Shown in pieces: positions 29,385-34,419 of a stretch of 34,419 nt of DNA. Position 1 is the first letter of the stretch; every line of letters starts with the position of its first letter. Source of the stretch: UBA10133 sp964528565 (lineage in GTDB: Bacteria; Patescibacteriota; Microgenomatia; UBA1400; MFAQ01). Under the pieces are notes generated by a model. It saw only the letters and a program-made list of their open reading frames with translations, made no database searches and was not told the DNA's origin. The stretch covers positions 1 to 34,419 of the forward strand of contig CAZGSP010000006.1 of NCBI GenBank assembly GCA_964528565.1, in the 5' to 3' direction. Both the position numbers and the translations under genes were made by a program.

Positions 29385-30022
29385 GGTTGTTCTGCTTCCT
29401 CTGTTAATTGAGAAATTACGGAGGTCACCTTGTCCGGAAAAGCCACCGACTCAAAAGTAAAAGACGATAGCTCGCCGGCCGCGTCCGGAGTCCTTTGTTC
29501 CGAAGCCGTCTGAATTATCACGTCCCCGAAATTGAATAAATTAGCCAATATTCCTTTTTGAGTGTAGTTTACATCTTCGATTTTGGAAATCTGCGCCACA
29601 TTAACCGTTTTACTCAATAGTCCAACAAAGTCCACATCTACCAATCTTTCGTTGGTAATAATGTAAACATTGTAAAACCACATCAGAAAACTCTGTATTC
29701 CAAAAAATATGAGCCCCAAGTACCACAGCATTGTAATACCCACCAAGGTATTGCCATCGAGTGCTTTCAAAAAGGGAAACTCTCCCCAAACAAGCGGTAC
29801 GACAGAAGCAAAACACAGCATGGCGATCCAGCCAAAATTAGTGACAAAATGTCTTCTCCCAAGCAACATGACGGTTTCATCGTCCTGCTGTGACTCGAAC
29901 CGAAACCTGCTTGGACGGGGAACGCACGATCCAAACGAGCTACCGGAAACAGACTCCCCCAACAATTTCTTGATCTCTTCCGATTCGCTCTTGGCTTTTT
30001 CCGCTTTAAAAACTTCCGGCAT
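29375..30022 (-). CDS. Membrane PH-domain (bPH_2, YdbS-like) protein
   Basis: About 215 aa. After a charged N-terminus (1-55), two membrane helices (about 65-120) and a PH-like domain: YNVYIITNERLVDVDFVGLLSKTVNVAQISKIEDVNYTQKGILANLFNFGDVIIQTASE is the classic bPH_2 pattern. Function in the envelope is unknown. Start at 30022 since TACAAT (30033-30028) is 5 nt upstream; the longer frame overlaps the SpoIID gene. Confidence 0.85.
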   Translation of the reverse strand: MPEVFKAEKAKSESEEIKKLLGESVSGSSFGSCVPRPSRFRFESQQDDETVMLLGRRHFVTNFGWIAMLCFASVVPLVWGEFPFLKALDGNTLVGITMLWYLGLIFFGIQSFLMWFYNVYIITNERLVDVDFVGLLSKTVNVAQISKIEDVNYTQKGILANLFNFGDVIIQTASEQRTPDAAGELSSFTFESVAFPDKVTSVISQLTEEAEQPWK

Positions 30023-30050
30023 ACCTAATTGTACCAAACTCGGCCCCCGA

Positions 30051-31778
30051 CTATCTACGTTCCACGTTGTACAAAGGACCGACAATCACTATATTAGATG
30101 GAGCTCTCGTATTAAAGAAGTTTTTGAATTCATCACCGTCAAAAGTTTCTTCTCTCCCTCCCCGATCTCTTAACCTTATCCCGTTTGATTTTCCGAGTCC
30201 AAAATCAAAACCAGTTATAGTTGCTTCGGATATGTAATCAAATGGCTGACCTCCGGCACTTCTCAACTTGTCTTTTACGGTATCGGCACTCAAAATATCA
30301 TGACATTTTTTATTTGGAGAGTTCTCGCCACAAAGGGTATATCGGTCAATACTTGAATCCCGTCTCACCAATAGAATTACATTTGCAATATCGGCTACTT
30401 CCTCCGGTTTTAACCATGCAGATTTTGCGTATTCTTTTCTCGAACCTTGTGCTGTATATAGGCACGGAGACTCTCTGTCATATGCTTTAGAAAACAGATC
30501 ATTCAGACTTCCAACGTCACCTTCGGTATCCCTCAGTCGCTTTGTCCAAGAAGTACTTCTTTGCCATACGTCTGAAGATCTATATGTATATCCTCCGGCC
30601 GTTGAGGCATACCAAGCTTTTGCAATTTGACCTTCGGATCTCAACACCATTCCCCTGGTTTGTTCTACGGCATCTTTCCATTTTTGAGTATTTTCTTCTT
30701 TTTTGATCTCTTGTCCCTCTTGATTCGGTTTAATTACCTTTTCGTCTCTCATTACCGCCAAAGCATACGATCTTGCGGCAATTGCTTGTGCTTTGAGTGC
30801 TTCCATTTCCCAATCCCCCGGCATTTCATATATATGTTTCATATAATCCTCAATTTTCATTCTTTCATTGTTGAATGTTTGCCTGTAATCATTTGTTCCG
30901 TTAACCAGTATTTCCGTATTTTCATCCGCCTTTTCAATCGAAATATTGTCATAATATGCCCGCAGTATAGTTTCATAGCTCTGTCCTTTCTTTGCCCTCA
31001 ATTGAGCCCCATACTGACTCATACCTACTCGATGAGGTATTCCTGAAGTAAAAAAGGCAAAACCGGTACCAAATCCGGGATCAAGTTTACGATCGTCTAC
31101 ACAAAATAATGGCCCTCCTCCCAAACTAGACGATAAATTTAGACTATCTATTTTACTGTTAATAACCTCCTGCATCTCTGCGGTTATTTTGGCAATTTTT
31201 GCTGAAAGTGTTTTTATTTCTTTTAAAAACACCGCATTCTGGATATCAAGATCTGCTTGCAGCTTTGCTAACTGGATTTTTTTTAGTTCCAAAGCTTTCT
31301 TGTCCGCTTCCAAACTCCCGATCTCCTGAACCAGGTTAACAATTATCTGTTTGTCTCTCTCGTTACTGTCTTGACGGTAAGCCAGCTCTCTTCGAGACTC
31401 TCCCATTGAAGTGCTGGACAGAAGACTCACCCACAAAGGCTGAGATCTAAGCCTCATATACATCTCACGTATTTTTACCGATAATACCAAGTATTGTGTG
31501 GAAACCTTTTTGCTTCGGTCTTTTATGTTTGCTTCTGTTACTTTAAGTTTTGCAGTCGCTACATTTATTTGAGATTGAATAGATTTTATCTTGGTTCCAA
31601 TTTTATTGGCTTCTCCTTGGTTTGTATTTAATAAGGCCGTTAAATCGTTAATTTGTTTCTGGAAACATTCAATGTTATCGCCACAACTCTCTTCCGCCTT
31701 TACCAAGCTTGTCTGTCGTGACAGGCCGGCAAAAACACTCAGCAAAATCACCGGTACTAATATATATCTCCACTTCAT
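30051..31778 (-). CDS. Exported SpoIID/LytB-domain protein with coiled coil
   Basis: 575 aa. Signal peptide (about 1-28), a long coiled coil (about 38-210) rich in Lys/Ile/Glu/Gln heptads, and a SpoIID/LytB domain (about 235-570): GMSQYGAQLRAKKGQSYETILRAYY, MEALKAQAIAARSYALAVM, WYASTAGGYTYRSSDVW. SpoIID proteins cleave peptidoglycan glycan strands; coiled-coil versions resemble EnvC/CwlO-type regulators, so this may remodel the wall. Cys pairs in the C-terminal part may form disulfides. TAGAAT (31791-31786) ends 7 nt before the ATG. Confidence 0.88.
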   Translation of the reverse strand: MKWRYILVPVILLSVFAGLSRQTSLVKAEESCGDNIECFQKQINDLTALLNTNQGEANKIGTKIKSIQSQINVATAKLKVTEANIKDRSKKVSTQYLVLSVKIREMYMRLRSQPLWVSLLSSTSMGESRRELAYRQDSNERDKQIIVNLVQEIGSLEADKKALELKKIQLAKLQADLDIQNAVFLKEIKTLSAKIAKITAEMQEVINSKIDSLNLSSSLGGGPLFCVDDRKLDPGFGTGFAFFTSGIPHRVGMSQYGAQLRAKKGQSYETILRAYYDNISIEKADENTEILVNGTNDYRQTFNNERMKIEDYMKHIYEMPGDWEMEALKAQAIAARSYALAVMRDEKVIKPNQEGQEIKKEENTQKWKDAVEQTRGMVLRSEGQIAKAWYASTAGGYTYRSSDVWQRSTSWTKRLRDTEGDVGSLNDLFSKAYDRESPCLYTAQGSRKEYAKSAWLKPEEVADIANVILLVRRDSSIDRYTLCGENSPNKKCHDILSADTVKDKLRSAGGQPFDYISEATITGFDFGLGKSNGIRLRDRGGREETFDGDEFKNFFNTRAPSNIVIVGPLYNVERR

Positions 31779-31819
31779 CTCTCTAATTCTAAACCATCAT
31801 GTTAAAATTACTTTGCCGG

Positions 31820-32242
31820 ATGAAAATTAAATCTATTATCATTTTTATCTTTCTCTTTCTTAGCCAATTTTCCTTTTTGGTAGGATCAGCAAACGCAATA
31901 GATCTTGATTATGTTAATCCATATTGTGTACGAGGCGAACCCGATAGTGGCATAAATACCGCCCTAGGATGTATCTCGACCAAAGTCGAAGTCGGATCCG
32001 GACAAGATACATTTTTTTCCAGGATTATTCAGGTTGCGGTTGGCCTGGGAGGGGGACTGGCCCTCATACTCATGCTCTTTGGTGTCTTTATCATCACCAC
32101 CTCGGCCGGTATCCCGGACAAACTCAAACAAGGTCAAGAAATCATTACCTCGGCTATTTCCGGCCTGATTTTTATCATTCTTTCCGTCTTTTTATTAAGG
32201 CTAATTGGTGTCAACATTCTTAGTCTCCCTGGATTAAAATAA
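31820..32242 (+). CDS. VirB2/TrbC-like pilin family protein
   Basis: About 140 aa. Signal peptide MKIKSIIIFIFLFLSQFSFL to SANA, a short exported segment with two Cys, then two membrane helices around a short loop: VGLGGGLALILMLFGVFIITTSAGIPDKLKQGQEIITSAISGLIFIILSVFLL. The TSAGIP-KxKQGQE loop is typical of small pilin-like proteins in CPR genomes and of VirB2-type pilins. Start at 31820 is preferred to 31799 because it begins the signal peptide, 11 nt after TAAAAT. Divergent from the SpoIID gene. Confidence 0.75.
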   Translation: MKIKSIIIFIFLFLSQFSFLVGSANAIDLDYVNPYCVRGEPDSGINTALGCISTKVEVGSGQDTFFSRIIQVAVGLGGGLALILMLFGVFIITTSAGIPDKLKQGQEIITSAISGLIFIILSVFLLRLIGVNILSLPGLK

Positions 32243-32245
32243 ACT

Positions 32246-32584
32246 ATGTCACTAATAAATCTAGTTCTGGCCGTTGACGAAGTAGACATCTCCGGTCTCG
32301 AAAGAGACACCGTCACCGCACTCAACATGAAATCTTTTACCAATTTGTCTAGTTTGTTATCACAAGATCTTCTCAATCTTGTCTTTGTTCTCGTCGGGCT
32401 CCTCTTCTTCGCGAGCCTGGTTATGGCCGGATGGGGATATATGATGAGTTCGGGAGACCCAAAAAAGGTTGCTTCATCCACCACCAGATTTATGAACAGT
32501 CTTATCGGTCTCATAATCGCCTTTACCGCTTATCTCATCGTCCGGATTATTACCAACTTTTTAGGTCTGGGTAACGTAGTTTAG
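32246..32584 (+). CDS. Second VirB2/TrbC-like pilin family protein
   Basis: 112 aa, 3 nt behind the first. No signal peptide is evident. Two helices around a charged loop: LVFVLVGLLFFASLVMAGWGYMMSSGDPKKVASSTTRFMNSLIGLIIAFTAYLIVRII, with SSGDPKKV in the place of the usual SAGxPxKV loop. Probably a partner of the first protein in a pilus- or channel-like complex; no ATPase or secretion genes are visible nearby. Confidence 0.75.
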   Translation: MSLINLVLAVDEVDISGLERDTVTALNMKSFTNLSSLLSQDLLNLVFVLVGLLFFASLVMAGWGYMMSSGDPKKVASSTTRFMNSLIGLIIAFTAYLIVRIITNFLGLGNVV

Positions 32585-32594
32585 CTTCTTTTGG

Positions 32595-32600
32595 TATAAT
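32595..32600 (+). promoter_or_regulatory. uppS -10 box
   Basis: Perfect TATAAT (32595-32600), 10 nt before the ATG at 32611 and directly behind the pilin stop. The leader would be only 2-4 nt. Confidence 0.65.
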
Positions 32601-32610
32601 TTACTCCTGC

Positions 32611-33321
32611 ATGGAACCCCCAATTAAACATATTGCAATCATGATGGATGGCAACCGCCGATGGGCACGAGCCAAAGGTTTGGAACCGGTTAAGGGACAC
32701 GAATATGCCGCCAATCACACTATCGAGCCTCTTATCGAAAAATGTGTCGATCTTGGTATCCCCTATGTTACTTTCTGGGCCTTTTCCACCGAAAACTGGA
32801 AAAGAGACGAAAAAGAAGTAAGGGGCATTCTCGATATTTTTCGCATCGCTTTCGGTACCCTTGCCCTCCGTTTTATAAAACGAGGCGCCAAACTTCAAAT
32901 TCTCGGTGACATGAGCCGTTTCCCCGAAGACATCGCCAAAAAAACTTTTGATATGATCTCAAAATCAAAAAATAATAATAAAATCACCGTTTCCTTTGCT
33001 CTAAACTACGGCGGTCGTGATGAAATCCTAAGGGCTATCAAAAAAATCGTTTCCGAAAAAATTCCTGTAGAAAATATTTCCGAAGAAACAATTTCCAATC
33101 ACCTGGACACTACTGGTATGCCCGACCCAGATCTGGTTATCCGTACCGGAGGAGAACGCCGGACATCGGGCTATCTTCCCTGGCAATCTGTTTACGCCGA
33201 GCTATACTTCACCCCCACCCTATTCCCCGACTTCACTCCCGACAAACTGATGGAAGCTCTGGACGACTTCGCCCAAAGAGACCGTCGATTCGGCGGGGAT
33301 ACCACCCCAAAGACGAAATAG
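32611..33321 (+). CDS. uppS: Undecaprenyl diphosphate synthase (cis-prenyltransferase)
   Basis: 236 aa. HIAIMMDGNRRWARAKG (about residues 7-23) with the catalytic Asp, FWAFSTENWKR (about 55-65), LNYGGRDEI (about 131-139), and DLVIRTGGERRTSGYLPWQSVYAELYF (about 173-199). It extends farnesyl diphosphate to the C55 lipid carrier for cell wall synthesis. The substrate could come from the prenyl synthase at the end of the window. Its 3' end is covered by a convergent small gene. Confidence 0.95.
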   Translation: MEPPIKHIAIMMDGNRRWARAKGLEPVKGHEYAANHTIEPLIEKCVDLGIPYVTFWAFSTENWKRDEKEVRGILDIFRIAFGTLALRFIKRGAKLQILGDMSRFPEDIAKKTFDMISKSKNNNKITVSFALNYGGRDEILRAIKKIVSEKIPVENISEETISNHLDTTGMPDPDLVIRTGGERRTSGYLPWQSVYAELYFTPTLFPDFTPDKLMEALDDFAQRDRRFGGDTTPKTK

Positions 33322-33513
33322 TATCTCATCTGTTACTTCGGAACTAAATCCTTTCTTTTTAAACCTTTCCCTTATTTCCTGATATTCTCCGGTCAAAAGG
33401 ATTTCCCCTCCGGGATACTTGAACGAAGAAATGTTCGAATCCTTAGATCTTTTTTCTCTCCCCTCAAACCGCATTCTTGTGGGCTGTTCTCTCCAATGTC
33501 TGGGTATTTCCAT
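33220..33513 (-). CDS. Small conserved-looking protein, convergent overlap with uppS
   Basis: 97 aa. The opening MEIPRHWREQPTRMRFEG resembles the MEIPRHWR start seen in small proteins of this lineage, some with an OB-fold/zinc ribbon; no zinc Cys is present here. The last 34 codons lie antisense to the end of uppS, so the C-terminus may be a chance read-through or a true overlap of 102 nt. TAGTAT lies 7 nt before the ATG. Function unknown. Confidence 0.5.
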   Translation of the reverse strand: MEIPRHWREQPTRMRFEGREKRSKDSNISSFKYPGGEILLTGEYQEIRERFKKKGFSSEVTDEILFRLWGGIPAESTVSLGEVVQSFHQFVGSEVGE

Positions 33514-33550
33514 AGACTAAATACTAAAACACCCTTTCTCCCAAACACTC

Positions 33551-34419
33551 TCACATTTCTCTCTCCACCATATACCTCGCGATCCCTTCCAAGTAATCTA
33601 TTGCTTCGCTATTCAGTCCTCTCCCACGTAATTTAGACGCTGTTTCGGCCGCTTTCTCGGCATAATTTTTTGCCACTTCTATCGAATATCCATACGCCCC
33701 ACTTTCGAGGATCGCCTTCTTCGCTTCGACAATGGCTTTATTATTCACCCTCAATTTTCCCCAAACTTCCATCAAACTATTTTTCTGCCTCTCTGTTCCC
33801 ATTTCCATAGTTTTTACCACTAGCAAAGTTACCTTCCCTTGTAACAGATCTGAGTCTGCCGACTTTCCCGTCTTCTCTTCGTCACCATACACCCCCAAAA
33901 TGTCATCCTGCAATTGAAAAGCAATTCCACCGTCTACCGCATACTCTCTTAATATGGTCAGAACTTCCGTTGAAAGTCCGGCGAGCAATCCTCCAATAAT
34001 TAGCGGATTTTCGAAAGTATAGATCGCCGTCTTGGCTCGGTGTAAACTCATCACTTTCTCTTCTGTCATCTCTCCTAGTTTTGAAAGGCTAGCGTCATAC
34101 GCCTGCCCAAAAGCAGTATTGGTAATTCCTCGGAGAAATTGTTTCATCGCTCTGCTCGTTTTGATTTCATCAAAGCTACAATCTAAAAGCCTCTCGAACC
34201 CCAAACATAAAACCGCATCTCCAAGACAAACTGCCATCGAGTCTCCATAGTGGTTATCACCCTCACCCAGGAATATTTGCGTTGTTGGGCCTCCTCTCCT
34301 TACCAAGTCTCTATCCATAAAATCATCATGCATTAGTAGGGCGGTATGTACCAGCTCCACCGCCTCTGCCACCCTCCACACCTTCTCGAACTCGTCATCG
34401 TGGGTAGGGGCGGACCCCT
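33551..34419 (-). CDS. Polyprenyl (geranylgeranyl-type) diphosphate synthase, 5' end cut
   Basis: At least 289 aa; the frame stays open to the window edge (reads GSAPTHDDEFEK before VWRVAEAVEL), so the N-terminus is missing. First aspartate-rich motif DDFMDRD with RRGGPTT, second motif DDILGVYGDEEKTGKSADSD. Trans-prenyl synthase making farnesyl/geranylgeranyl diphosphate; chain length cannot be read safely. It supplies uppS and other isoprenoid pathways. Confidence 0.93.
   Translation of the reverse strand, partial: GSAPTHDDEFEKVWRVAEAVELVHTALLMHDDFMDRDLVRRGGPTTQIFLGEGDNHYGDSMAVCLGDAVLCLGFERLLDCSFDEIKTSRAMKQFLRGITNTAFGQAYDASLSKLGEMTEEKVMSLHRAKTAIYTFENPLIIGGLLAGLSTEVLTILREYAVDGGIAFQLQDDILGVYGDEEKTGKSADSDLLQGKVTLLVVKTMEMGTERQKNSLMEVWGKLRVNNKAIVEAKKAILESGAYGYSIEVAKNYAEKAAETASKLRGRGLNSEAIDYLEGIARYMVEREM

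Overview
The window looks like a chromosome segment of a Candidate Phyla Radiation bacterium, most likely a Microgenomates-type (OP11) lineage. The evidence is indirect: short core genes, TGA used as a normal stop, no tRNA gene encoding its CCA tail, many genes whose start codon lies 5-9 nt after a -10 hexamer (leaderless pattern), GC-rich CCTGCC/GGCAGG palindromes, and lineage-typical membrane/PH/propeller proteins next to a SpoIID-like protein and VirB2-like pilins. No rRNA, CRISPR, transposase or integrase gene is visible.

Layout. (1) 1-8.9 kb is accessory: a solitary GC-rich SPFH protein, an FkbM methyltransferase, a degenerate M23-like exported protein, a RibD-C/DHFR-like reductase, two coupled membrane proteins, two MazG-like pyrophosphohydrolases, a membrane-anchored amino-acid-type binding protein, and an HNH + HEPN/MltR-like pair directly downstream of tRNA-Asn. 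Four exact copies of an 11-nt motif (GATTTTCGAAC), two with GC-rich palindromes, separate these genes. (2) 9-15.5 kb is core: holin-4-like membrane protein, thymidine kinase, and a minus-strand block of histidine kinase, response regulator, dnaG and rpoD. (3) 15.5-19 kb is a tRNA cluster holding five serine tRNAs (GGA, CGA, GCT, TGA and a very unusual ACT) and two arginine tRNAs (CCG, GCG), mixed with HAD, TspO, PH-like and DUF202 genes. (4) 18.9-22.7 kb is a run of small gene modules (HIT; DedA-like; arsR-arsM; HD hydrolase). The first three are bounded by the tRNA-Ser(ACT) 3' end or copies of it; the HD gene has a copy only on its upstream side. (5) 22.7-27.1 kb is core: zinc/manganese ABC transporter (znuA-znuC-znuB), comF, smpB and the tmRNA gene. 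(6) 27.2-34.4 kb is envelope-related: a PP2C-like/propeller membrane protein, a PH-domain protein, a SpoIID/LytB-domain protein, two pilin-like proteins, uppS and a partial geranylgeranyl-type prenyl synthase.

The main discovery candidate is a structured repeat found five times (27.1, 18.7, 20.3, 16.6 and 16.8 kb), always beside the 3' end of a tRNA or tmRNA gene or a copy of that end. Each copy has a variable long hairpin, a TTCGAA-like linker, CGGA, a hairpin of exactly 23 nt with an invariant TAA loop and compensatory stem changes, then GAG plus a G-rich run. Three copies add a second hairpin with a GAA loop and end in a duplicated tRNA/tmRNA 3' end. It looks like a mobile or recombinogenic element that uses tRNA 3' ends as target and may have helped build the cassette-like islands.

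Functional links: HK/RR sit upstream of the dnaG-rpoD macromolecular-synthesis pair; smpB and its tmRNA partner are adjacent; uppS and the prenyl synthase both serve isoprenoid carrier synthesis; arsR-arsM is a self-contained arsenic methylation unit.
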